NCBI RefSeq assembly: GCF_012275375.1 | Contig: NZ_JAAZQJ010000003.1 | Location: forward strand, 310,001 to 374,000 | Length of the DNA: 64,000 bases | Direction: 5' to 3' | Source of the DNA: Dyella sp. SG609 | Lineage (GTDB): Bacteria; Pseudomonadota; Gammaproteobacteria; Xanthomonadales; Rhodanobacteraceae | Shown: positions 14,059-22,208 of the stretch, piece by piece | Layout of the letters: every line of letters begins with the position of its first letter | Position numbering within the stretch: position 1 is the first letter of the stretch | Made by a program: the position numbers and the translations under genes | The notes under the pieces: model-generated | What the model saw: only the letters and a program-made list of their open reading frames with translations | What the model was told of the DNA's origin: nothing | Database searches by the model: none

Positions 14059-14622
14059 GTGAATCGAGCGATGGAAGAGCGGCATCTGCTGATCCTGGAT
14101 CTGGACGAAACTCTGGTGTACGCCACGCCGCAGGCCTTGGACTATGCGCCGGTAAGGCAAGTCGGGCCGTATGCCGTCTATCTCCGTCCCGGCGTGCAGG
14201 ATTTCCTTGAGCACGTGGCGAGGCATTTCCGGCTCGCCGTGTGGACGTCGTCTTCTTCGGCGTATGCGGCGCAGATCGTGCCGATGCTTTTCGAGGACGC
14301 GTCGACGCTGGAGTTCGTGTGGTCGCGCGAGCGCTGCACGCCGCGGCGGGACTTCGAGCGCGACGTGTGGGTGGATACGAAGTCGCTGCACAAGGTGAAG
14401 CGGCGCGGCTATGACTTGAGGAAAGTGCTGGCGGTGGACGACACGCCGCAGAAGTACGCGCGTAGTTACGGCAATCTCGTGCTGGTGAAGCCGTTCGAGG
14501 GCGACCTCGGAGATGATGAGTTGATTCTGCTGGCGCCTTATCTGCAGCGGCTGGCTAATGAGCCTGATGTCAGGCGAATCGAGAAGCGCGGTTGGCGCAG
14601 GTCGGGTGATGAAGCGCTTTGA
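14059..14622 (+). CDS. HAD-type phosphatase of the NIF/FCP1 family
   Basis: This is a 187-residue HAD-superfamily protein resembling the NLI-interacting-factor/FCP1 small phosphatases. The nucleophile motif LDLDETLV (about residues 13-20) is complete. VWTSSSSAYA (about residues 71-80) gives motif II, and VLAVDDTPQKYARSYGN (about residues 122-138) gives the acidic motif III. The start may be the GTG at 14059 or the ATG at 14071 (MEERHLL). The substrate is unknown; the eukaryotic relatives dephosphorylate serine in proteins. Its 3' end overlaps the start of the next gene by 14 bases. Confidence 0.82.
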   Translation: MNRAMEERHLLILDLDETLVYATPQALDYAPVRQVGPYAVYLRPGVQDFLEHVARHFRLAVWTSSSSAYAAQIVPMLFEDASTLEFVWSRERCTPRRDFERDVWVDTKSLHKVKRRGYDLRKVLAVDDTPQKYARSYGNLVLVKPFEGDLGDDELILLAPYLQRLANEPDVRRIEKRGWRRSGDEAL

Positions 14623-15061
14623 ATATCCTGTGGTCCGTTCTGATGGGAGCCATGTGTCGTTGCGGGATTTCCTCAGCCGGCTTCCTGGACATGGCTACAC
14701 CTGGCGCATCCTGTTTTTTCATGGCGTCGGGGTGGCGCCCAATGGGATGGACATGGCGGCGTTCGAAGCCGCATGTCTCGGATCGCCGCGGGGTGTTGTC
14801 TTCGCTTGGAATGAGCTGAAGGCTTTCGTCGACGATATCGATCAAGTTCATGACTGCTTGATCGTAGCTTCCAGCGAGCATGCTTCCATCGACGCGGAGG
14901 CGGTGCGCCAGGGTGACTATGCAGGCTGCGATTTCGTGCTCGAGCTGTTCGACAGTACAACGTGGGAAGCCGCTTATGGCGAAGCGCTGGAAGTGTCGTT
15001 TGGCGCCGCATGCGAAGCGGTTCGCCTTGCTCCTTCTCCTCTCCGGTCGATCGGAAGGTAG
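14609..15061 (+). CDS. hypothetical protein with repeat-derived C-terminus
   Basis: This is an unrecognised 150-residue protein from the ATG at 14609, which overlaps the phosphatase gene. It has a thioredoxin- or Rossmann-like look at YTWRILFFHGVGVAPNGMDM and VHDCLIVASSEHASIDAEA, but I cannot assign a fold. The final ten or so residues (LAPSPLRSIGR) and the TAG stop are encoded by the start of a family B repeat at 15030-15208, so the original C-terminus seems to have been replaced. Whether the protein is still functional is unclear. Confidence 0.55.
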   Translation: MKRFEYPVVRSDGSHVSLRDFLSRLPGHGYTWRILFFHGVGVAPNGMDMAAFEAACLGSPRGVVFAWNELKAFVDDIDQVHDCLIVASSEHASIDAEAVRQGDYAGCDFVLELFDSTTWEAAYGEALEVSFGAACEAVRLAPSPLRSIGR

Positions 15062-15208
15062 TCCTCGTGAGAGAGGGCTGGGGTGAGGGGCGGGTGGGGG
15101 AACTGAAAGTCGCGAAGACCTAAGAGCTTCTCTTCGCTGCGTAGAAATGGCATCGCTAGAGTGGCCCCTCATCCGCCTGCCGGCACCTTCTCCCCGGAGG
15201 GGAGAAGG
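15030..15208. repeat. purine-rich repeat pair (family B)
   Basis: The left arm (ctccttctcctctccggtcg ... gagagagggctggggtgagg) overlaps the 3' end of the preceding gene. The right arm (ccctcatccgcctgccggca then ccttctccccggaggggaga) ends 21 bases before the next gene's stop. Confidence 0.75.
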
Positions 15209-15229
15209 GATTCACGCTTACAGCGTTGC

Positions 15230-15451
15230 CTAAGCCTCCGGCGGCGTCACCCCGCACGCCTCCAGCATCTCCGTAATCCGCGCACTCACCCAATCGAAAT
15301 CCTCCGGCCCGGCCTCGGCCAAGGGTGGATCGGTGAGCGTGGCAAAGGCGCTCCAGAACTCGTCGCGGTCACCGGTGTTGCGCAGCAGGTGCGGGACCTG
15401 CTGCGCGATGCCATCGAGCATGGCCTGAAGCTGTTCGCGGGGCGTAGTCAT
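15230..15451 (-). CDS. small conserved-looking hypothetical, 73 aa
   Basis: This 73-residue soluble protein begins MTTPREQLQAMLDGIAQQVP and has an acidic middle (EAGPEDFDWVSARITEML). It resembles small uncharacterised proteins of Xanthomonadales in composition, but I cannot name a family. The ribosome site is weak. It lies between a family B repeat and the alpha/beta hydrolase gene on the same strand. The next upstream gene stops 59 bases before its start, so it may be the last gene of that transcript. Confidence 0.55.
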   Translation of the reverse strand: MTTPREQLQAMLDGIAQQVPHLLRNTGDRDEFWSAFATLTDPPLAEAGPEDFDWVSARITEMLEACGVTPPEA

Positions 15452-15510
15452 TCGGTCAGCGTACGCCGCCGGTTGCTATGGCGGCGTGTAGGTGTTCGCG
15501 CAGGCCGGTG

Positions 15511-16503
15511 TCAGGCAATGCCCCACAGCTTCTTCGCTTCTTCCGCGATCACGTCGGGGAATTCCTCGGGAAAGAACAGGTTTGCGCCTTCGATCCTGCG
15601 CACACCCTTGGAGTTGCCCAATGTCTTGTCGAGGTAGTCCGGGTCGGAGCCTTTGAAGATGGTGTCGCCGGTGCCCCAGATGATGCGGGTGGGGATGGTG
15701 CTCTTCTTGAGCAGCGGTTCGACGCCGGCCAGCGGGTTCGGATCCAGGCCCAGCGCGTAAGCATCGGCCAAGGCCTTGCGCTGCGGCGTGGCCACGATCG
15801 GGCCTAGGTACATGTCGAAGGTTTCGTCGGCCATGCGCGCCGGGTAGGTGAAGGTGGCGCCGCCCAGGCCCTTCGGCGAGCGGGCGAAGTTCTTGTCGAG
15901 CACGTTGGGCACCAGCCATTCGTCAGCGAACTTGCCGCGGCGCGCGGCTTCCAGCACGGGCAGCACGGCGGGCGGCGGGCTGTCCGGTTCCACGTCGCAG
16001 TTGGTCAGCAGCACGGTGCGCACGCGCTCCGGGTGCATGGTCATGAACAGCTGGGCGACGGCGCCGCCGCTGTCGTTGGCGATCAGGTCGACGGTGTCGA
16101 TATGCAGCTGGTCGAGCAGGTAGGCGAGCATCTGCACCTGGTCGGCCGGCGTCACGCTCTGGCCGGGCGCGGGGCGGGTGTAGCCCAGGCCCATGGAGTC
16201 CGGCGCCACGCAGCGGCGGTAGGGCGAGAGGCGGTCGATGGCGCCGCGCCACTGGTAGCTGTTGAGCGGGAAGCCGTGCAGGAACAGCGCGGCGGGGCCG
16301 CTGCCGCGGTCGACGTAGGCGATCTCGCCGAACGGCGTCTTGGCAAAGCGGCGGGCGGCGTTGAAGGCGGCGACGCTGTCGAGGCTGCCGCTGCCGGAAC
16401 CGCCGGCGGCGATGGCCTTCTGCGCGGCGCGGGGAGCGCAGGCGGCGAGCGCGCCTGCGGCCAGGGAACCCGCGGCCAGGGTCAGGAACTGTCTGCGATG
16501 CAT
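15511..16503 (-). CDS. exported alpha/beta hydrolase, haloalkane dehalogenase-like
   Basis: This 330-residue alpha/beta hydrolase has a nucleophile elbow reading NDSGG, so the nucleophile is Asp as in haloalkane dehalogenases and epoxide hydrolases rather than Ser. The oxyanion motif HGFPLN is about residue 76-81. The N-terminus MHRRQFLTLAAGSLAAGALAAC (first 20 shown in part) combines a twin-arginine-type RRQF motif with a lipobox, predicting an exported lipoprotein. The ATG at 16503 has GGAGAG seven bases upstream; longer starts run into the operator region. It is divergent from an XRE regulator, with two matching palindromes between them. Confidence 0.82.
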   Translation of the reverse strand: MHRRQFLTLAAGSLAAGALAACAPRAAQKAIAAGGSGSGSLDSVAAFNAARRFAKTPFGEIAYVDRGSGPAALFLHGFPLNSYQWRGAIDRLSPYRRCVAPDSMGLGYTRPAPGQSVTPADQVQMLAYLLDQLHIDTVDLIANDSGGAVAQLFMTMHPERVRTVLLTNCDVEPDSPPPAVLPVLEAARRGKFADEWLVPNVLDKNFARSPKGLGGATFTYPARMADETFDMYLGPIVATPQRKALADAYALGLDPNPLAGVEPLLKKSTIPTRIIWGTGDTIFKGSDPDYLDKTLGNSKGVRRIEGANLFFPEEFPDVIAEEAKKLWGIA

Positions 16504-16577
16504 GTCGGTGCTCTCCGGATGGTGCGTAGGGGACGGCTGATGGGAGCGGATGATTCGCTCGCGACGGCATGGCGGCA

Positions 16578-16594
16578 ATGACCTGACAGGTCAT
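16578..16594. promoter_or_regulatory. palindromic operator 1 in divergent promoter region
   Basis: ATGACCTGACAGGTCAT is a perfect 8-base inverted repeat around one central base, 75 bases upstream of the hydrolase ATG. It is probably bound by the adjacent XRE regulator. Confidence 0.75.
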
Positions 16595-16600
16595 GGCGGC

Positions 16601-16617
16601 ATGACCTGCCAGGTCAT
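16601..16617. promoter_or_regulatory. palindromic operator 2 in divergent promoter region
   Basis: ATGACCTGCCAGGTCAT differs from operator 1 only at the central base. The centres are 23 bases apart, about two helical turns, which favours cooperative binding on one face. It is 37 bases upstream of the regulator's ATG. Confidence 0.75.
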
Positions 16618-16654
16618 TGGTCTGGGTACGGACCGCGCCGTATGCTCGCGCCCC

Positions 16655-17488
16655 ATGAACCGAGCCCACGCCCCCTTGCCGATGGCCGCACCCGCTTCCG
16701 CCGTAGGCGGACTGCTACGCGAATGGCGCGCCGCGCGCCGTCTCAGCCAGCTCGACCTGGCCCTGGAGGCGGGCATCTCCGCCCGCCACCTGAGCTGCGT
16801 GGAAACCGGCAAGTCCCAGGCCAGCCGCGAGATGCTGGCGCGCCTGGCGGACACCCTCGGCATGCCGCTGCGCGAGCGCAACGCGTTGCTGGTGGCGGCG
16901 GGCTTCGCGGCGAAATACCCGGAAACCGAACTGGCCACGCCGGCGATGGCGCAGATCCGCAAGGCGATCGACGCGATCCTGCAGCAGCAGGAGCCGTACC
17001 CGGCCTTCCTGCTCAACCGCCATTGGGACGTGCTCGGCGCCAACCGCGCGGCCGAGCGGGTGGGCGACTACGTGATGCACGGCCGGCCCAGCAAGCACAC
17101 CAATATGCTGCGGCAGATGTTCGATCCGGAAGACTTCCGCCAGGCGGTGGTCAACTGGGAAGAGATCGCCGAAAGCATCGTGCGCCACCTGCACAACGAA
17201 GTGGCGGCGGCGCCGTCCGACACGAAAGCACGTGCGCTATTGGACGAAGTGCTCGCCTACCCGGGCGTGCCGGCGAGCTGGCGCACGCGCGACCTGTCCT
17301 CCGCGCCGTCGCCGCTGATGACCACCGTGCTGCAGGGCGATGGCGAGCAGCTGCATTTCTTCTCCACCATCACCACCTTCGGCACGCCGCGCGACGTGAC
17401 GCTGGAAGAGCTGCACATCGAGTGCTGCTTCCCGATGGACGAAGCTACCGCGGCGCGCTGCCGGCAGCTGGCGGAACGGAATCCATAA
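16655..17488 (+). CDS. XRE-family regulator with MmyB-like ligand domain
   Basis: This is a 277-residue transcription factor. The N-terminal helix-turn-helix (about residues 20-75: LSQLDLALEAGISARHLSCVE) is followed by an MmyB-type domain of about 170 residues (PAFLLNRHWDVLGANRAA ... FFSTITTFGTPRDVTLEELHIE) that in relatives binds a lipid-like ligand. The ATG at 16655 is preceded by two 17-base palindromes shared with the divergent hydrolase. It most likely represses itself and that gene until a ligand binds. The ligand is not known, but a substrate or product of the hydrolase is a reasonable guess. Confidence 0.87.
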   Translation: MNRAHAPLPMAAPASAVGGLLREWRAARRLSQLDLALEAGISARHLSCVETGKSQASREMLARLADTLGMPLRERNALLVAAGFAAKYPETELATPAMAQIRKAIDAILQQQEPYPAFLLNRHWDVLGANRAAERVGDYVMHGRPSKHTNMLRQMFDPEDFRQAVVNWEEIAESIVRHLHNEVAAAPSDTKARALLDEVLAYPGVPASWRTRDLSSAPSPLMTTVLQGDGEQLHFFSTITTFGTPRDVTLEELHIECCFPMDEATAARCRQLAERNP

Positions 17489-17494
17489 GCGCCG

Positions 17495-17926
17495 TCAGTG
17501 GCAGACCAGCACCGGCACGTCGCAGCACAGAATCACCTTGTGCGTGACATTGCTCAGCATCAGGCGCTCGATACCGTTGTGCGTGTGCGCATCCATCACG
17601 ATCAGATCGCAGTGGTGCTTGGTGGCGGCGCCGGCGATGGCGGCGTAGGGGCGGTTGTCGAACACGTATTCGCCATCGCAGGGGACGCCGGCGGCCTGGG
17701 CTTTCTCGCGCACTTCGTCGAGGTATTCCTGGGCATGCCCGATGGAGCGACGCTTGCAGGCGTCGCCCTGGACGATGTCGGCGATAAAGCTCACGGCCGG
17801 CAGCGGCGGCAGTACGTGGAGGGCGTGCACTCGCGCATGTAGTTGAGCGGCGAGGCGTATGCCGGTGTCGATGGCGTGGACGGAGGCGTCGGTGCCGTCG
17901 GTGGGAATGAGGATGTGGGTGTACAT
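17495..17926 (-). CDS. universal stress protein UspA family
   Basis: This 143-residue single UspA domain starts MYTHILIPTDGTDAS and has the usual alternating strands and helices. Its C-terminal nucleotide loop is atypical: where ATP-binding members have G-x2-G-x9-G, this protein has DAHTHNGIERLMLSNVTHKV. One or more glycines are missing, so it may not bind ATP. The ATG at 17926 was chosen because the protein aligns from there with the family; the longer in-frame extension runs through a repeat element. It is convergent with the XRE gene, with six bases between the two stops. Confidence 0.85.
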   Translation of the reverse strand: MYTHILIPTDGTDASVHAIDTGIRLAAQLHARVHALHVLPPLPAVSFIADIVQGDACKRRSIGHAQEYLDEVREKAQAAGVPCDGEYVFDNRPYAAIAGAATKHHCDLIVMDAHTHNGIERLMLSNVTHKVILCCDVPVLVCH

Positions 17927-18060
17927 GGCCGTCTCCCTAGGTGGCTCGCCAGCCGTGCGGTTGGGGCGCGGCGAGGGCGGGTGACGGTTTCTGATATCCG
18001 CTGATTGGGGTGGGGTTGCAACTGGGCTTTCGTTGGATGGAAGGGTTCGCTTCGGATGGC

Positions 18061-18192
18061 CCCTCATCTGCCTGCCGGCATTTTCTCCCCGGAGGGGAGA
18101 AGAGTTCGATTTTTGGAGACTGCCTTCAACCCGCCGCAACCTACCCCTTCTCCCCTCCGGGGAGAGGGCTGGGGTGAGGGGCCGCCCGGAGC
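18061..18192. repeat. purine-rich repeat pair (family B), arms in inverted order
   Basis: The ccctcatctgcctgccggca arm (18061-18105) comes first and the tctcccctccggggagaggg arm (18143-18192) second, the reverse of the order at 6583. The gene-free stretch 17927-18288 holds this element, a terminator and otherwise nothing I can identify. Confidence 0.75.
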
Positions 18193-18232
18193 GCAACGCC
18201 AAAGGCTAGCCATACCCCCTTCCGCTTTACCC

Positions 18233-18265
18233 AAAAAAGAAAGCCGCACCCCTTCGGATGCGGCT
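18233..18265 (-). terminator. Rho-independent terminator after M13 peptidase gene
   Basis: On the minus strand AGCCGCATCC pairs with GGTGCGGCT around a short loop, followed by TTCTTTTTT. It lies 24 bases after the peptidase stop codon. Confidence 0.82.
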
Positions 18266-18288
18266 CTCCAGATCGAACGAAAAAACCC

Positions 18289-20352
18289 TTACCAGATCTT
18301 CACCCGCTGCTTCGGATCCAGATAAAGCTTCTGCCCCGCCTGCACCTTGAACGCCTCATACCACGCGTCCAGGTTGCGCACCGTCTGCGCCCGGAACGAC
18401 CCCGGCGAATGCCCGTCGCCGATCACCTGCGCCCGCAGCGCCGCATCGCGCGTCTTGGTGCGCCACGACTGCGCAAACGCCAGGAAGAAGCGCTGGTCGC
18501 CGCTCAGTCCGTCGATCACCGGCGCGGGCTTGCCGCCCAGCGACTTCACATACGCCGCATGCGCAATCGCCAGGCCGGACACGTCGGCGATGTTCTCGCC
18601 CAAGGTCTGCTGGCCGTTGATATGCAGGCCCGGCAGCGGCTCGTAGGCGTTGTACTGCTCCACCAGCTTCTGGCCGGCGGCCTTGAAGTGGGCCTGGTCG
18701 TCCGGTGTCCACCAGTTGGCGAGGCGGCCTTCGGCGTCGAATTCCGCGCCGGTATTGTCGAAGCTGTGGCTGATCTCGTGGCCGATCACCGCGCCGATCG
18801 AACCGTAGTTGGCGGCATCGTCGGCCTTGGGGTCGAAGAACGGCGCTTCCAGAATGGCGGCTGGGAAATTCAGCGCGTTCTGCAGCGGCAGGTTCACCGC
18901 ATTCACCGTCTGCGGCGTCATCCACCACTCGCCCTTGTCCACGGGCTGGCCTAGCTTGGCCAGCTGGTGCTTGTACTCGAACTGCTCCGCGCGCAGCGAA
19001 TTGCCGAGCGCGTCGTCGGCGCGGATCTCCAGCGACGAATAGTCGCGCCAGGTTTCCGGATAGCCCACGCCCACCTTCAAGGTGGCGATCTTGGCCTTGG
19101 CCTTCTGCTTGGTGGCGGGGCTCATCCAGTCCAGCGTGTCGACGTGCTCGTTGAAGGCGGCCTTGAGGTTGTCCACCATCTGCGTCACGCGCGCCTTGGA
19201 CGAGGCGGGAAAGTAACGCTGCACGTAGATCTGGCCCACCGCATCGCCCAGCGCATCGCCGGTGGAACCCACCGCGCGCTTCCAGCGGTCGCGCTGCTTG
19301 GGCGTGCCGTTCAGGGTGCGGCCGTAGAACTCGAAGCGGGCGTCGGCATAGGCCTTGGGCAGCAGGCCGGCGCTGTGGTTGATGGTGTGGAAGCTCAGCC
19401 AGTCCTTCCAGGTCTGCAGCGGTTCGCTGGCGGTGAGGGCGGAGAGCTTGCTGATCGCCTCCGACTGCCATGCGATCACCGTCTTCTGGCCCGAGAGGCC
19501 GGCCGCGCTGAAGTAGGCGTTCCAGTCCAGGCCCGGCGCCTTCTTGGCGAAGTCGGCCATCGCCCACGGATTGTTGGCCTTATGCACGTCCTCGCTGTCG
19601 ACGATGCTGGCCTGCGCCTTGGCGATCTTGATTTCAAGATCCAGCACGGCCTTCGCCTTGGCGTCGGCATCCGGCACGCCGGCCTGCTTGAGCTGCGCCG
19701 CGATATACGCCTGGTACTTCTCGCGATAGCCCTTCATCTGGGCGTCGTCGTTGAGGTAGTAGTCGCGGTTGGGCATGCCGAGGCCGCCCTGCAGCAGATA
19801 GGGCACGTTGTGCGAAGGGTCTTCCAGGCCTTGCGTGACGAACAGGCCGAACAGGTTCTCCGTCCACCAGTTGGTGGCATTGACCGGATCGACGTCGGCG
19901 CGCAGCGTGCCGCCAAGCACGCGGGCGAGGTCGGCCTTGGTCTTGATCGCGTCGACTTCGGCCAGCTGCGCCTTGATCGGCGCGAGGCCGGCCTTCTCGA
20001 TCGCCGCTTCATTCATATAGGCGGCGTAGTAGTCGGCGATCTTGCGCTCGTTGCTGCCGGCCTTGGGGTTGCTCTTGCCGATGTCGCGGATCAGTTCCGC
20101 GTTGCGGTTCTCGGCCTTCTCGAACACCTTGAGGAAGATGCCGGTGCTGGAACGGTCGGCGGGAATCTGCGCGGTCTTCGCCCAGTTGCCGCTGGCGTAG
20201 CCGTTGAAGTCGTCGCCGGGTTTCACGGCGTGATCGATGCCGGCCAGGTCCACGCCCGAGGCGGAGGCGGCAGGGGCGGGCGCGGGCGCCGCGTGTGCAA
20301 CGCCGCAGGCGGCCGCAATGGTGGCGGCGAGAATCCATCGGTTCGACTTCAT
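18289..20352 (-). CDS. exported M13 family zinc metallopeptidase (PepO/neprilysin-like)
   Basis: This is a 687-residue M13 oligopeptidase, which cleaves peptides up to moderate size. A signal peptide covers about residues 1-22 (ending VAHAA), so it is periplasmic or surface located. The zinc motif GHEISHSFD is at about residues 524-532 (His525, Glu526, His529). The third ligand lies in GENIADVSG and the substrate-binding NAVNLP motif is near 484. Length is normal for the bacterial family. The ATG at 20352 has GGAGCT upstream; the longer start would cover the TetR operator. A terminator follows. It shares the 20353-20478 gap with the divergent tetR gene. Confidence 0.92.
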   Translation of the reverse strand: MKSNRWILAATIAAACGVAHAAPAPAPAASASGVDLAGIDHAVKPGDDFNGYASGNWAKTAQIPADRSSTGIFLKVFEKAENRNAELIRDIGKSNPKAGSNERKIADYYAAYMNEAAIEKAGLAPIKAQLAEVDAIKTKADLARVLGGTLRADVDPVNATNWWTENLFGLFVTQGLEDPSHNVPYLLQGGLGMPNRDYYLNDDAQMKGYREKYQAYIAAQLKQAGVPDADAKAKAVLDLEIKIAKAQASIVDSEDVHKANNPWAMADFAKKAPGLDWNAYFSAAGLSGQKTVIAWQSEAISKLSALTASEPLQTWKDWLSFHTINHSAGLLPKAYADARFEFYGRTLNGTPKQRDRWKRAVGSTGDALGDAVGQIYVQRYFPASSKARVTQMVDNLKAAFNEHVDTLDWMSPATKQKAKAKIATLKVGVGYPETWRDYSSLEIRADDALGNSLRAEQFEYKHQLAKLGQPVDKGEWWMTPQTVNAVNLPLQNALNFPAAILEAPFFDPKADDAANYGSIGAVIGHEISHSFDNTGAEFDAEGRLANWWTPDDQAHFKAAGQKLVEQYNAYEPLPGLHINGQQTLGENIADVSGLAIAHAAYVKSLGGKPAPVIDGLSGDQRFFLAFAQSWRTKTRDAALRAQVIGDGHSPGSFRAQTVRNLDAWYEAFKVQAGQKLYLDPKQRVKIW

Positions 20353-20441
20353 GGTGGAGCTCCTGGGAAGAGGTGGCTCACGATAGACCCGGGCTTGCGG
20401 ATGCGCAGGCATGACCAATGGGCTAGCCACCGGCGGATTGC

Positions 20442-20456
20442 TAGACGACCGGTCCA
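20442..20456. promoter_or_regulatory. TetR-type operator, copy 1
   Basis: TAGACGACCGGTCCA matches the better copy at 21128 in 13 of 15 positions. It lies just upstream of the tetR start codon, which suits autoregulation. Confidence 0.7.
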
Positions 20457-20478
20457 ATGGCGATTAAAGTGCGCCGCC

Positions 20479-21081
20479 ATGACCGCCAGCGCTCCAGTCA
20501 CCGACGTCCGCCAGCACATCCTGGATGTAGCCAGGCCGCTGTTGCTGAGCAAGGGATTCACCGCCGTGGGGCTGGCCGAGGTGCTGGCCGCGGCGCGGGT
20601 GCCGAAGGGGTCGTTCTATCACTACTTCGGTTCGAAGGAGGCCTTCGGCGAAGCCGTGCTGGAGGACTACTTCGGCAACTACCTCGCGCATACCGACGCG
20701 CTGCTGGCCCAGCAGGGCACGGCGGCGCAGCGCCTGCTGGCCTACTTCAACGACTGGCTGGATACGCAGACCGGCGACGAAGCGCAGAGCCGCTGCCTGG
20801 CGGTAAAGCTGGGCGCGGAAGTGTGCGATCTGTCGGAGAGCATGCGCACGGCGCTGGAGCGCGGCACCGGCGGTGTGATCGAGCGGTTGGCGCGCTGCAT
20901 CGAGCAAGGGCGCGCGGATGGCTCGGTGAAGCCGGTGCTGGAGCCGCGCGCCGTTGCGGCCATGCTTTATCAAAGTTGGCTGGGCGCGAGCCTGCTGGCG
21001 AAGATCGCGCGCGACCGCGCGCCGCTCGACACGGCGATGATCGGCACACGCCAACTGCTCGGACTGCACGACAAAGTTTGA
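20479..21081 (+). CDS. TetR family transcriptional repressor
   Basis: This 200-residue TetR-family regulator has its helix-turn-helix at residues 10-58, including the recognition stretch VPKGSFYHYFGSKEAFGEAV. The C-terminal domain (TetR_C type, with an MLYQSWLGASLLAKI helix near residue 160) should bind an inducer. The gene has an operator-like palindrome on each side, and the downstream oxidoreductase starts 83 bases later on the same strand. It probably represses itself and that gene in response to an electrophile or enone, the usual substrates of such oxidoreductases. The inducer is inferred from context only. A terminator follows directly after the stop. Confidence 0.9.
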   Translation: MTASAPVTDVRQHILDVARPLLLSKGFTAVGLAEVLAAARVPKGSFYHYFGSKEAFGEAVLEDYFGNYLAHTDALLAQQGTAAQRLLAYFNDWLDTQTGDEAQSRCLAVKLGAEVCDLSESMRTALERGTGGVIERLARCIEQGRADGSVKPVLEPRAVAAMLYQSWLGASLLAKIARDRAPLDTAMIGTRQLLGLHDKV

Positions 21082-21115
21082 GGCGGGAGATGCGCAAGCG
21101 CTCCCGCCTTTTTTT
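21082..21115 (+). terminator. Rho-independent terminator after tetR gene
   Basis: GGCGGGAG pairs with CTCCCGCC around an 11-base loop, followed by seven T residues. It separates the regulator from the oxidoreductase transcript. Confidence 0.9.
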
Positions 21116-21127
21116 GCGGCCGATGAC

Positions 21128-21142
21128 TAGACGATCGGTCTA
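21128..21142. promoter_or_regulatory. TetR-type operator, copy 2
   Basis: TAGACGATCGGTCTA has TAGAC...GTCTA arms. It is 22 bases upstream of the oxidoreductase ATG, where it would block transcription. Confidence 0.75.
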
Positions 21143-21164
21143 ATCCCCCACAGGAGTGATCCCC

Positions 21165-22196
21165 ATGCCCCAGAACGACACCGTCAACCGCCGCCTGGTA
21201 CTTGCCGCGCATCCGAAGGGCGCGCCGACGCCGCAGGACCTGCGCCTGGAAGAAGTGCCGGTGCCGCAGCCCGCCGAAGGCCAGGTGCTGCTGCGCACGC
21301 TGTATCTGTCGCTCGATCCGTATATGCGCAACCTGATGGACGTGGTCGGCCCGAGCTACGCGGAAGCGGTGAAGATCGGCGCGCCGATGGCGGGCGGCAC
21401 GGTGAGCCGGGTGGCGGCGTCGAAGCATCCGCAATTCAAGGTGGGCGATCTGGTGTTGAGCAATGCCGGTTGGCAGGACTACGCGCTGTCGGATGGCAAG
21501 GACCTGTTACCGCTGGGCGATATGGCGCATCCGTCGCTGGCCTTGGGCGGGCTGGGCATGCCGGCGTTTACGGCGCACTACGGCTTGCTCGATATCGGCC
21601 AGCCGAAGCCGGGCGAGACGGTGGTGGTGGCTGCCGCCACTGGCGCGGTGGGCTCGGTGGTGGGGCAGATTGCCAAGTTGAAGGGGGCGCGTGTGGTTGG
21701 CATTGCCGGTGGCGCGGACAAGTGCCAGTACGCGGTGGACGAATTGGGTTTCGATGTGTGCCTGGACCGGCGCGATCCGGAGTTGGCGAAGAAGCTGGCG
21801 GAGGCTTGCCCGAAGGGGATCGACGTCTACTTCGAGAACGTCGGCGGCGAAGTGTTCGACGCGGTGTTGCCGCTGCTCAACAACCATGCGCGCGTGCCGG
21901 TGTGCGGGATCATCGCGCACTACAACGACAAGTCGCTGCCGGCGGGGCCGAATCGCTTGCCGCTGGCGATGTCCACCGTGCTGCAGAAGCGGGTGCGGAT
22001 GGAGGGCTTCATCATTCTCGACCACTATGGCGAGCGGTTTGCGCAGTTCCGGCGTGAGATGGGGGAGTGGATCGCGCAGGGGAAGGTGAAGCTGCGCGAG
22101 GATGTGGTGGAGGGGTTGGAGCATGCGCCGCAGGCGTTTATCGGGCTGCTGGAGGGGAAGAATTTTGGAAAGTTGGTGGTCAAGGTCGCTGACTGA
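21165..22196 (+). CDS. NADP-dependent oxidoreductase (MDR family, CurA/LTB4DH-like)
   Basis: This 343-residue medium-chain reductase of the leukotriene B4 12-hydroxydehydrogenase/CurA group reduces the double bond of enones and similar compounds with NADPH. The GroES-like N-terminal domain has YLSLDPYMRN (family signature, about residues 45-54). The Rossmann motif is AATGAVGSVVGQIAK near 158-172 and a second family signature is VYFENVGGEVFD near 225. No zinc ligands are expected or seen. The ATG at 21165 has AGGAG eight bases upstream. It is downstream of a TetR operator and very probably controlled by the adjacent repressor. Confidence 0.9.
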   Translation: MPQNDTVNRRLVLAAHPKGAPTPQDLRLEEVPVPQPAEGQVLLRTLYLSLDPYMRNLMDVVGPSYAEAVKIGAPMAGGTVSRVAASKHPQFKVGDLVLSNAGWQDYALSDGKDLLPLGDMAHPSLALGGLGMPAFTAHYGLLDIGQPKPGETVVVAAATGAVGSVVGQIAKLKGARVVGIAGGADKCQYAVDELGFDVCLDRRDPELAKKLAEACPKGIDVYFENVGGEVFDAVLPLLNNHARVPVCGIIAHYNDKSLPAGPNRLPLAMSTVLQKRVRMEGFIILDHYGERFAQFRREMGEWIAQGKVKLREDVVEGLEHAPQAFIGLLEGKNFGKLVVKVAD

Positions 22197-22208
22197 CGCA
22201 TAGTTTTT

